Source of the DNA: an uncultured Solobacterium sp.
Lineage (GTDB): Bacteria > Bacillota_I > Bacilli_A > Erysipelotrichales > Erysipelotrichaceae
Direction of reading: 5' to 3'
Length of the DNA stretch: 6,365 nt
Assembly: GCA_905235315.1 (NCBI GenBank)
Contig: CAJOLG010000107.1
Span: 1-6,365 of the forward strand
This document shows positions 1 to 6,110 of this stretch, one piece after another. Under the pieces are notes generated by a model. The model searched no databases and had not been told where the DNA came from. It was given only the letters and a program-made list of their open reading frames with translations. The first letter of the stretch is position 1. The number at the start of each line of letters is the position of its first letter. Position numbers and translations under genes: made by a program.

Positions 1-40
1 ACATCCGTGCACCGCCGGCCCTGGTTCGCCGACCACATAC

Positions 41-69
41 AAAAAAATGCATGGATCGGACTCCGCATT
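41..69 (-). terminator. possible second rho-independent terminator at left edge
   Basis: Read on the minus strand, AATGC-GGA, a six-base loop and TCC-(AT)-GCATT form an eight-pair stem with a two-base bulge, followed by a run of T. It lies beyond the clear terminator of the signal peptidase gene, so it would be a backup terminator or belong to something else. A TATAAT on the minus strand (71-76) immediately precedes it, so this stretch could instead be the start region of a gene lying to the left. The -35 region for that TATAAT is poor. The rest of positions 1-159 holds no gene I can support: several frames are open to the window edge, but none has a ribosome binding site or recognisable protein. 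Confidence 0.35.
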
Positions 70-159
70 TATTATAGTACAGGCACCGGTTTCCTGCACT
101 ACTATTTCTGAAATTCCGGCAAAAATAAACACAGCTCATACATTTGTTTTTTTTTGCAC

Positions 160-195
160 AAAAAACACGCTGTCCGTTTCCTGTAGATCAGCGTG
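160..195 (-). terminator. rho-independent terminator of the coiled-coil/lepB operon
   Basis: On the minus strand a perfect seven-pair stem (CACGCTG at 195-189 with CAGCGTG at 172-166) encloses a 16-base loop and is followed directly by six T residues (165-160). It begins 11 bases after the signal peptidase stop codon, which fits the end of that operon. Confidence 0.85.
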
Positions 196-205
196 AATTG
201 TTCTC

Positions 206-787
206 TCAGCGTACACTGCCGAATCCGCTCAGCGGCCAGATCTGCCAGACGATCTTTCCGACGATCTGTTCTTCCGCAACACAGCCGATTGAGCGGCTCC
301 GGGAGTCAATCGAGACATCCCGGTGGTCTCCCATCACAAAGATGCGGGATTCCGGCACCTGATACGGCAGGATCAGATCACATTCTCCCATGGATTTGCC
401 GGAGACATACGGTTCCTCCAGCATCACATTGTTCACATAGACCGTTCCGTCGGTATCGATATCCACCCATTCCCCGGGCTGGGCAATCACCCGCTTGACG
501 AGGATGCGGTTGTTGTAATAGAACGCGATGACATCGCCGGTTTTGAACTCATCGTTCCTGACCGCCACCACAACACTGCCTTCATCCAGGGTCGGCGTCA
601 TGGAGTCGCCGTAGATCCGGAGTACCGGGGTCACAAAAACCGCTACGATGACCGCAACGGCCGCAACCGTAATCAGGCCGTATACGGTATTGCGCAGCGC
701 AATAAGAAAGCCGTCCCGGTATTTGACCCGGCGGTATTCCTCTTCAATCTCTTCCGGTGTATACGGTGTCAGGGTATCGGGATTCAT
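206..787 (-). CDS. lepB: type I signal peptidase
   Basis: The 193-residue product should be a membrane-anchored serine/lysine protease that removes signal peptides from exported proteins on the outer face of the membrane. After a charged N-terminal tail there is one hydrophobic segment at about residues 35-56. The catalytic boxes follow: GDSMTPTL with nucleophile Ser62, ILVKRV with general base Lys98 followed by the usual IAQPGE, and the late box GDHRDVSIDSR at 153-163. The last has His where most members have Asn (GDNR), but Ser159, Asp161, Ser162 and Arg163 are kept. Length suits the short Gram-positive enzymes with a single anchor. The start overlaps the stop of the preceding gene in an ATGA, with a GGGGAG ribosome binding site five bases upstream, so the two are probably translationally coupled. 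Family assignment is secure; which substrates it serves cannot be seen here. Confidence 0.95.
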   Translation of the reverse strand: MNPDTLTPYTPEEIEEEYRRVKYRDGFLIALRNTVYGLITVAAVAVIVAVFVTPVLRIYGDSMTPTLDEGSVVVAVRNDEFKTGDVIAFYYNNRILVKRVIAQPGEWVDIDTDGTVYVNNVMLEEPYVSGKSMGECDLILPYQVPESRIFVMGDHRDVSIDSRSRSIGCVAEEQIVGKIVWQIWPLSGFGSVR

Positions 788-1242
788 TCAAACTCCCCTC
801 TGTCACTTTTCGCCGACGCAGCCCGTCTGCCATAGGCTTCCGTTGCCCGTTTTGCGTCTTCCAGCAGCATATTCAGATGAATGGTCGCATCTTCCATGGA
901 TTCCGCTTCGGAAATGGAAGCGATCCGGTCCTGTTTCAGGGATGCGACTTCTGCCTCCAGCTCCTTGATGCGGGCCCGCTGGCGATGCAGTTTCTGCTCG
1001 ATCTGCTTATATATGGCATCCATCTGGCGGCTTTCATCTTCCGATTCTGCCGGCCCGTTGACAATCCCGGCACGCAGACGGGTGATGGTGTCGTTCTGTT
1101 CGCTGACTTTTGCCTTATACTCCTCCAGCTGCAGCTTCGTCTGTTCCAGTTCCGCGCGCATGGCTTTGACCGCGTTCGTCTGGCTGATCATGATTTCAAG
1201 GATTTCCGAACGTTTTAATCGTTTCAGTTCCTGTTCTGACAT
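784..1242 (-). CDS. small coiled-coil protein, unknown function
   Basis: The 152-residue product is hydrophilic and rich in Glu, Lys, Arg, Ala and Leu. Two heptad-like stretches, about residues 23-58 and 72-106, look like coiled coils, separated by an acidic linker (about 62-71). There is no signal peptide, membrane segment or catalytic motif. The N-terminal LKRSEILEIMI and the C-terminal SMEDATIHLNMLLEDAKRA (residues 115-133) resemble, from memory, a Firmicutes family of short coiled-coil proteins with an ending of the type SIAEAALxLNxxFexAQxAAdxY. Some of these are labelled 'DNA repair protein' on weak grounds. The start is supported by GGAGG five bases upstream. It ends in a 4-base overlap with the signal peptidase gene, so a role linked to secretion or the cell surface is possible. 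That is inference from context only. Confidence 0.8.
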   Translation of the reverse strand: MSEQELKRLKRSEILEIMISQTNAVKAMRAELEQTKLQLEEYKAKVSEQNDTITRLRAGIVNGPAESEDESRQMDAIYKQIEQKLHRQRARIKELEAEVASLKQDRIASISEAESMEDATIHLNMLLEDAKRATEAYGRRAASAKSDRGEFE

Positions 1243-1295
1243 ATATGCCTCCCGGCCGGTGCCTTTGTCCTTTCCTTCCCGGTAACCTTTACTTT

Positions 1296-1317
1296 CTAAT
1301 ACATTAGCAGATTCTGC
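1296..1317. promoter_or_regulatory. two adjoining palindromes upstream of the coiled-coil/lepB operon
   Basis: CTAAT-AC-ATTAG (1296-1307) and GCAGA-T-TCTGC (1307-1317) are both perfect inverted repeats and share one base. They lie about 55-75 bases before the coiled-coil gene, in the only stretch that can hold its promoter, downstream of the hypA terminator. They look like operator half-sites, or one small stem pair in the leader RNA. A clear -35/-10 pair was not found: weak candidates on the minus strand are TAATGT and TATTAG as -10. Confidence 0.35.
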
Positions 1318-1354
1318 ATGGTTTTACTAATCCGCTGTGCAGGTTCTCCCGTAT

Positions 1355-1389
1355 AAAAACGCCCGCATTCCGGTTTCGGCAGGCGTTTT
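1355..1389 (-). terminator. rho-independent terminator after hypA
   Basis: On the minus strand AAAACGCC (1389-1382) pairs perfectly with GGCGTTTT (1363-1356), enclosing an 18-base loop that contains a further CCG/CGG pairing. The T-run of the 3' arm continues one base further. It begins 29 bases after the hypA stop and separates the hyp operon from the coiled-coil/lepB operon. The A-rich opposite arm means it might also work for rightward transcripts, but no gene arrives from that side. Confidence 0.75.
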
Positions 1390-1418
1390 CAAACAATCTT
1401 TCAGAAGATCGGCCGGTT

Positions 1419-1802
1419 TCAGACGGACACGACGGCTTCGCCCTCGTCCATCTCTTCGGTTTCCGCTTCGATCTCCTTGATGATGCATTCGTTCCCCGTA
1501 AGCAGGTAGGTTTCCCCGCTTCCGCAGTGCGGGCAGGTCCTGCCGTATTTCACGGTTTCATACGTGTTCTGACACGTTTCACAGAAGGTGACTGCCGGGG
1601 TGGTTTCAAGCTTCAGGGTGCTTTCTGCCAGCACCGGATGCCTTCCCTTGAAGTAATCCCAGGCATCGGTAAAGAGGTCGGTCATAATGCCGGAGACCTC
1701 CCCGACCTGGAGGGTGACAGACCCGATCTTTGTGATGTGCTGCTCTTCCGCAAGCTCATCCAGCGTCTTCGCCAGATGCATCACAATGCCCATCTCATGC
1801 AT
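1419..1802 (-). CDS. hypA: HypA nickel metallochaperone
   Basis: The 127-residue product matches HypA, which binds nickel at its N-terminus, docks with HypB and passes nickel to the large subunit of [NiFe]-hydrogenase (in some bacteria also to urease). The MHE start is present, with His2 and Glu3 as expected nickel ligands, which fixes the start codon. A structural zinc site is formed by Cys74/Cys77 and Cys90/Cys93 (CETC and CPHC), followed by the usual SGETYLLTGNEC segment. The acidic tail of about 15 residues after the normal end makes it a little longer than typical HypA (about 113-118 residues). The start overlaps the stop of the 930-residue oxidoreductase by 8 bases, with AAGGA five bases upstream, so it is the last gene of that operon. 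No hydrogenase or urease gene is visible in the window, so its client enzyme is unknown. Confidence 0.93.
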   Translation of the reverse strand: MHEMGIVMHLAKTLDELAEEQHITKIGSVTLQVGEVSGIMTDLFTDAWDYFKGRHPVLAESTLKLETTPAVTFCETCQNTYETVKYGRTCPHCGSGETYLLTGNECIIKEIEAETEEMDEGEAVVSV

Positions 1803-4587
1803 TGCGGTCCTTCTTCTTGAACAGGATCTTCAGCTCCCGCTGGGCGGCGTACTTCGCAATCGGCCCGAACTTGTCTTCACAGCGGACCATATTGGACGCA
1901 TCCGGAATATCCCGGCGGAGATGAATCGCATCGAACTCACACCGTGTCGTGCAGAGACCGCATCCGATACAGCGGTTGAGATCGACGGTCGTTGCGCCGC
2001 AGGAGAGGCAGCGGTTCGCTTCAATCTTAACCTGCTCTTCCGTAAACGGCAGCCGCGCATCCCGGAATGTCATCTGGGCTTCCGCCCGTTTGCCCGGTAC
2101 CTGGCGCTTTGCGTTGTCATAGGTTTCAATGACGACATCGTCTTTGTTCAGCTCAATGAACTGGCGCAGATCGCGTGCGATGGTCTGGGACTGACCCGGA
2201 TGCACGCTTCTGTGCATGGATTCGCTGGCCAGTTTTCCGCCGGCGATCGCATCGATCACAAAGCGCGCGCCGTGATACACATCACCGCCTGCGAAGATGT
2301 CGCTTTCGGCGGTCTGGAAGGTAACCGGATCCGCTTTGATCGTTCCGTTGGGGTTGAATTCCACTGCCGTGTCTTTCAGCAGGTCGCCGAGAATCACGGA
2401 CTGGCCGATCGAAAGCAGGAGGTTTTCCGCACTTACCTCGATCGTATCGTTCTCGTCATACTGCGGGTTGAATCTGCCGTCCGCATCTTTGACGCTGGTG
2501 CACTTTTTGAATACAACGCCGGTGACCGCGCCGTCTTTGGTGAGCACTTCCTTCGGCCCCCAGCCGTTTTGGAGTTCGATTCCCTCCGCAAGGACGGATT
2601 CCACTTCGTCCTTTGCGGCAGGCATCTCGTCTCTGCCTTCCAGACACAGCATCGTCACCTTTCCGTCGGTGAGCCGCCGCGCGGTGCGGGCCACATCTGC
2701 GGCCACGTTGCCGCCGCCGACCACGACCACATCGCCCGTAAGGCGGGCATTGGGATCGAGGCTGACCCGGCGCAGGAAGTCGACACCGGTCTCAACGCCT
2801 CTGGCATCTTCGCCCGGAACACCGGCTTTTCGGCCGCCCTGCATTCCGATGGCGATATAGAAGGCCTTGTATCCCTGGCTGCGCAGCTCCGGAATCGTAA
2901 TATCACTTCCGACATTGACGCCGCACCGGAATTCAACGCCCATCTGACGCAGGACATCGATCTCCGCATCGATCACATCTTTCTCGAGGCAGAAGCTCGG
3001 GATGCCGTTCATTAACATGCCTCCGGGACGGGATTCTTTTTCAAACACCGTGACATCATAGCCGCGGGTGCGCAGGTAATACGCACAGCTCATTCCGGCA
3101 GGGCCGGCACCGATGACTGCCATTTTGTAGTCTTCGCCCCACATCCCGCCGTCGTCTTTCTCACACACCGGGATATAACGGTGCTCTTCCTTCAGCTCCT
3201 GAGCAGCGATGAACTTCTTGATCTCATCGATTGCGATCGGCTGGTCGATCGTGCCCCGGGTGCAGGCATCTTCACAGCGGCGGTTACAGATGGCGCCGCA
3301 GACCGCCGGGAACGGGTTGTCCTGTTTGATCAGCTTCAGGGCATCGAGATACCGGCCGTCGGCCGCCATCTTGACATAGCCCTGGATCGCAAGATGAGCC
3401 GGACACGCTGTCTTGCAGGGGGCGGTACCGGTGTCATAGCAGTTGATCTTTGCGTCTTCCCGGTAATGCTTGTTCCAGTTGTCGGGCGTCCATTTGGTTT
3501 CATCCGGCAGCAGGGTCAGCGGGTAGGTTACCTCCCCATGGCGCGTGCAGAGCTTCTGGCCGAGCTTGGCAGCTCCGACCGGGCATACTTCCACGCATTT
3601 CCCGCAGGCAACGCACTTTGCCTTCTCCACATGGGCGCGGTACGCCGACCGGCTCATGTTCGGGGTATTGTACAGCTGCGAAGTGCGGATCGCATTGCAG
3701 ACACCGGGCGCGCAGTTGCAGATGGCGACGATCTTGTCTTCGCCGTCGATATTGGTGATCTGATGCACAAAGCCATGGCGCTCAGCGCGTTCAAGGATCT
3801 CCAGCGCTTCTTCATAGCTGATATACCGGCCCATCCCGCGGTTGACGCAGTATTCCGCCATATCGCCCATGCCCATGCAGAATTCGCCGTTGATATTTCC
3901 CGAGCCTTCTCCGCGCATCGCCTGCTGTTTGCGGCAGGTGCACTGGCCGACCGAATACTTGTCGTATTTGCTGAGCCAGTGGCTGATATGCTCCACCGAT
4001 ACCGAGGTACTCTCGGCTTCGATTGCCTTTTCCACCGGGATGACATGCATTCCGACGCCGGCTCCTCCCGGCGGCACCATCGGGGTGACGCCTTCCAGCG
4101 GCATCTGGGTCATCAGGTTGAAGAATGTTGCGAGGTTGGGATGCTGGGCGGTGAGCTCATCGTTCATCATCATGAACTCCGCCGACCCCGGCACAAAGAT
4201 CGGCACATTGTACTGCAGATGTTTGTCCGGGTTCTCCCGGTTCGATTCCAGAACGCCGATCCAGAGAAGATGATCCACCATCTTCTTCGTCTCTTCGATG
4301 CTCATGGCGTTCATTTCGGCGAGCTGCTCGAGATCATACGGAACCCGGGTCTTTTTAAACGACAGTAAAAACTTCACTTCTTCTTTCGTCAGCACCTCAT
4401 CCAGTGCCCAGTACTCGGGATCGTTGACATCCAGGGTATGGGTGAATTTCTTGAGGTAGCGGTCGGTAATCATCGTACCGAGCTTCAGGACCAGTTTCTC
4501 CTTCTCCTTGTCGGGTGCGACATAATTGGGATCCTGCTTGTAATCCCGTTCGTTCGTCATCCGCATTTCGTCGTTTGTGGCAGTCAT
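1795..4587 (-). CDS. multidomain iron-sulfur flavoprotein oxidoreductase (GltD/NfnB-like core)
   Basis: This 930-residue cytoplasmic redox protein probably moves electrons between NAD(P)H, FAD and several iron-sulfur clusters. Residues about 60-115 look like a winged-helix segment. Residues 216-297 carry scattered cysteines (CTCRK at 216-220, Cys237, Cys247, CNC at 290-292, Cys297), and 325-335 is a [4Fe-4S] ferredoxin motif CxxCxxCxxxC. A GltD-like N-domain has Cys383/391/395 and Cys430/434/438/442. FAD binds at GAGPAG (493-498) with acidic Glu516. A second Rossmann motif GGGNVA (624-629) binds the pyridine nucleotide, and AGGD (766-769) is the late FAD motif. The C-terminus adds RCLSCG (859-864) and a ferredoxin motif at Cys873/876/879/883. 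After the second Rossmann motif it reads CLEGRDEMPA, where NADPH-using GltD proteins have YRRSxxEMPA, so NADH may be preferred (inference). AAGGAG six bases upstream supports the start. It lies between hypB and hypA with tight spacing. Glutamate synthase itself is unlikely given the extra domains and absence of gltB. The true electron partner is unknown. Confidence 0.88.
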   Translation of the reverse strand: MTATNDEMRMTNERDYKQDPNYVAPDKEKEKLVLKLGTMITDRYLKKFTHTLDVNDPEYWALDEVLTKEEVKFLLSFKKTRVPYDLEQLAEMNAMSIEETKKMVDHLLWIGVLESNRENPDKHLQYNVPIFVPGSAEFMMMNDELTAQHPNLATFFNLMTQMPLEGVTPMVPPGGAGVGMHVIPVEKAIEAESTSVSVEHISHWLSKYDKYSVGQCTCRKQQAMRGEGSGNINGEFCMGMGDMAEYCVNRGMGRYISYEEALEILERAERHGFVHQITNIDGEDKIVAICNCAPGVCNAIRTSQLYNTPNMSRSAYRAHVEKAKCVACGKCVEVCPVGAAKLGQKLCTRHGEVTYPLTLLPDETKWTPDNWNKHYREDAKINCYDTGTAPCKTACPAHLAIQGYVKMAADGRYLDALKLIKQDNPFPAVCGAICNRRCEDACTRGTIDQPIAIDEIKKFIAAQELKEEHRYIPVCEKDDGGMWGEDYKMAVIGAGPAGMSCAYYLRTRGYDVTVFEKESRPGGMLMNGIPSFCLEKDVIDAEIDVLRQMGVEFRCGVNVGSDITIPELRSQGYKAFYIAIGMQGGRKAGVPGEDARGVETGVDFLRRVSLDPNARLTGDVVVVGGGNVAADVARTARRLTDGKVTMLCLEGRDEMPAAKDEVESVLAEGIELQNGWGPKEVLTKDGAVTGVVFKKCTSVKDADGRFNPQYDENDTIEVSAENLLLSIGQSVILGDLLKDTAVEFNPNGTIKADPVTFQTAESDIFAGGDVYHGARFVIDAIAGGKLASESMHRSVHPGQSQTIARDLRQFIELNKDDVVIETYDNAKRQVPGKRAEAQMTFRDARLPFTEEQVKIEANRCLSCGATTVDLNRCIGCGLCTTRCEFDAIHLRRDIPDASNMVRCEDKFGPIAKYAAQRELKILFKKKDRNA

Positions 4588-4600
4588 TATGTTCTCCTTC

Positions 4601-5263
4601 TTACTTCTGTTTCCAGGCCGAAGTCTCCTTCTTCAGCCATTCTTCCCATTCCTTCATTCCTTCGCCGGTCTTTGCGCTGACCGGGAAGATTTCAATTGCC
4701 GGGTTCAGCTTCCGGACCCGGTTTTTACAGGTTTCAAGGTCAAAATCGAAATAGCCGAGCGTATCGGTCTTTGTGATCACAAGCGCATCGCTGGTCTGAA
4801 ACATCAGCGGATATTTCAGCGGCTTGTCATCCCCTTCCGGCACCGACAGGATCATCACGTTTCTTCCCGCCCCGGTATCGTACTCCGCCGGGCAGATCAG
4901 GTTGCCGATGTTCTCGAGAAACGCAAGATCGATCTGTTCCAGGCCCATCGCTTCAAGCCCTGTCCGGGTCATCCCCGCATCCATGTGGCACATGCCGTCG
5001 GTGTGAACCTGAACGGACAGGGCGCCTAAGGCCGCGATCCGCTCCGCATCCACCGCACTTTCGATATCCGCTTCCAGCACGGCGATGTTCAGCTCCGCCC
5101 CAAGATCTCTGATCGTGCGGGAAAGCAGGGTCGTCTTGCCGGAGCCGGGAGATGACATCAGATTGATGAGCAGGGTTCCCCGCTCCTTCATCTCTCTGCG
5201 GAGTTCTTCCGCATCCGCGTCATTGGATGCGGTCACCGACTTATGCAGTTCAATTACCTTCAT
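4601..5263 (-). CDS. hypB: HypB-type GTPase, second tandem copy
   Basis: A 220-residue SIMIBI GTPase that should couple GTP hydrolysis to nickel transfer together with HypA. Walker A is SSPGSGKTT (residues 37-45). The G-domain metal site of HypB is intact: Cys92-His93 in MCHMDAGM and Cys124 in NLICPAE. The family signature SVPEGDDKPLKYPLMF is present at 140-155. The base-specificity motif reads TKTD (164-167) rather than NKxD. The N-terminal CxxCGC nickel motif of E. coli HypB and the His-rich tail of other HypBs are both absent, so only the G-domain site remains. A longer reading frame opens at 5311, but that part overlaps the preceding gene far more. The Met at 5263 has GGGAGA six bases upstream and gives a normal HypB N-terminus. 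It overlaps the first hypB by 14 bases and is followed 13 bases later by the oxidoreductase. Confidence 0.92.
   Translation of the reverse strand: MKVIELHKSVTASNDADAEELRREMKERGTLLINLMSSPGSGKTTLLSRTIRDLGAELNIAVLEADIESAVDAERIAALGALSVQVHTDGMCHMDAGMTRTGLEAMGLEQIDLAFLENIGNLICPAEYDTGAGRNVMILSVPEGDDKPLKYPLMFQTSDALVITKTDTLGYFDFDLETCKNRVRKLNPAIEIFPVSAKTGEGMKEWEEWLKKETSAWKQK
4801..4855. repeat. direct repeat between the two hypB genes, copy 1
   Basis: This stretch matches 5456-5510 at 51 of 55 positions in the same orientation. It encodes the strongly conserved SVPEGDDKPLKYPLMF block of both HypB proteins. The near-identity is much higher than in the flanking parts of the two genes, which suggests either strong constraint or local gene conversion after duplication. 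Confidence 0.85.
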
Positions 5264-5930
5264 GCCGTATCTCCCGGATCGCCTTCCTGAGCCAGCCGAT
5301 CCATTCCTCATATCCTTCGCCGGTTTTCGAGGAGATCTTCATCACTTCGATCTTCGGATTCCGCTGTTTTGCGCGCGCTTCCGCCGCCGCAAAATCAAAG
5401 TCGAAGACCGGCGCCGTATCGATCTTGTTAATTAACATCACATCACTGACCGTAAACATCAGGGGATATTTCAGGGGCTTGTCGTCCCCCTCCGGCACCG
5501 ACAGGATCATGACCCTGAGATCGGCCCCGACATCGAACTCCGCCGGGCAGACGAGATTTCCCACGTTTTCGAGGAAGATCACATCAAGGTCTTCGATTCC
5601 CATTTCTTCCAGGCCGCGCTTTGTCATATCCGCATCCATGTGGCAGCTGCCGCCGGTATGGAGCTGGATGACCCGCACCCCGAGTTTACTGACCGCTGCC
5701 GCATCGACATCACTGTCCATGTCCGCTTCCATCACCCCGATCCGGAACTCGTCCTTCAGAGCCTGAATCGTCCGCACCAGGGTCGTGGTCTTCCCTGCCC
5801 CGGGACTGGCCATCAGGTTGATCAGTACCGTGTTCCGGCTGTGCAGAAGCTCCCTTACCCCGGCAGCGGCCGCATCATTATCTGCGGTGATGCGCACTTT
5901 GGTCTCCGCTGTTTTATATGTATTTTCCAT
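5250..5930 (-). CDS. hypB: HypB-type GTPase, first tandem copy
   Basis: The 226-residue product is a second HypB-family GTPase and the first gene of the operon. Walker A is ASPGAGKTT (41-49). The switch region reads MEADMDSDVDA, where many HypBs have EGD rather than EAD. The metal-binding Cys96-His97 (SCHMDADM) and Cys128 (NLVCPAE) are kept, SVPEGDDKPLKYPLMF is at 144-159, and the specificity motif is a normal NKID (168-171). As in its neighbour, there is no N-terminal CxxCGC or His-rich nickel store. The start has GAGAGG four bases upstream. Its last codons overlap the start of the next hypB by 14 bases, so the two are probably translated in a coupled way. The two proteins are clearly paralogous yet well diverged outside the motifs. 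HypB works as a dimer in known cases, so a heterodimer is possible (inference). Confidence 0.92.
   Translation of the reverse strand: MENTYKTAETKVRITADNDAAAAGVRELLHSRNTVLINLMASPGAGKTTTLVRTIQALKDEFRIGVMEADMDSDVDAAAVSKLGVRVIQLHTGGSCHMDADMTKRGLEEMGIEDLDVIFLENVGNLVCPAEFDVGADLRVMILSVPEGDDKPLKYPLMFTVSDVMLINKIDTAPVFDFDFAAAEARAKQRNPKIEVMKISSKTGEGYEEWIGWLRKAIREIRHEGN
5270..5275 (-). promoter_or_regulatory. ribosome binding site deciding the start of the second hypB
   Basis: On the minus strand GGGAGA lies six bases before the ATG at 5263, inside the end of the preceding hypB gene. It supports this start over the upstream ATG at 5311, which would add 16 residues not expected in HypB. Confidence 0.7.
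5456..5510. repeat. direct repeat between the two hypB genes, copy 2
   Basis: Partner of 4801-4855, offset by 655 bases, 51 of 55 positions identical. It lies in the same domain position of the first hypB and marks the tandem duplication of the gene. Confidence 0.85.
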
Positions 5931-5956
5931 GAAACCTCTCAGTTACCTTCAGTTTA

Positions 5957-6032
5957 GCGGAAAGTGCCCCGCAGGAAAAGTGGCGGATTTCCGGTACGTT
6001 GTCGGTTTCCGCCCGGCGGCCGGTTCCACGGC
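5957..6032 (-). promoter_or_regulatory. hairpin-rich leader of the hyp operon
   Basis: Read on the minus strand, three stems follow one another before the first hypB gene: GCCG/CGGC (6032-6029 with 6022-6019), GGCGGA/TCCGCC (6013-6008 with 5987-5982, with an inner CCG/CGG), and GCGG/CCGC (5972-5969 with 5960-5957). None is followed by a T-run of terminator quality. I recognise no known riboswitch core and no NikR-type GTATGA/TCATAC operator. Short G+C-rich stems arise easily by chance, so a regulatory role is only suggested by their position. Confidence 0.3.
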
Positions 6033-6043
6033 GTTTTGAGCCC

Positions 6044-6073
6044 ATTATTTTTTATCCGGTTTCCAGATTCGAA
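6044..6073 (-). promoter_or_regulatory. candidate promoter of the hyp operon
   Basis: On the minus strand a possible -35 TTCGAA (6073-6068) and -10 AATAAT (6049-6044) are separated by 18 bases. Transcription would begin near 6037 and give a leader of about 107 bases that includes the hairpins. A weaker alternative lies nearer the gene: TTTTCC (5979-5974) and TAAACT (5956-5951) with a 17-base spacer, but it would leave only about 14 bases of leader. Neither has a good -35. Confidence 0.3.
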
Positions 6074-6110
6074 CGATCCTGCTTTGGGCAGGAATAAAAA
6101 CAGCGCTTTT

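Noticed and set aside
1..111. Possible partial gene at the left edge on either strand
   Set aside because: Several frames stay open to the edge at once, which shows only a lack of stops. None has a start with a ribosome binding site or a protein I recognise.
1687..3015. Long open frame of 442 codons on the plus strand
   Set aside because: It lies wholly opposite the oxidoreductase and hypA genes, whose motifs are unmistakable. It has no ribosome binding site or recognisable domain and is explained by G+C-rich codon use on the other strand.
3181..4368. Open frame of 395 codons on the plus strand
   Set aside because: Antisense shadow of the same oxidoreductase gene; its residue composition (many His, Arg, Ala) is typical of such shadows.
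6078..6092. CCTGC/GCAGG hairpin as a terminator
   Set aside because: No T-run follows on either strand: the T-rich stretch precedes the stem on the minus strand.
6060..6092. TTCGAAT word beside a small stem, suggesting a tRNA T-arm
   Set aside because: The flanking bases do not form a T-stem, and no acceptor, D or anticodon arm can be built around it.
6045..6110. In-frame extension of the recombinase remnant past its TGA (21 more codons, ending WKPDKK)
   Set aside because: TGA ends other genes here, so recoding is unlikely. The extension does not resemble a serine recombinase, and 21 sense codons in a row occur readily by chance.
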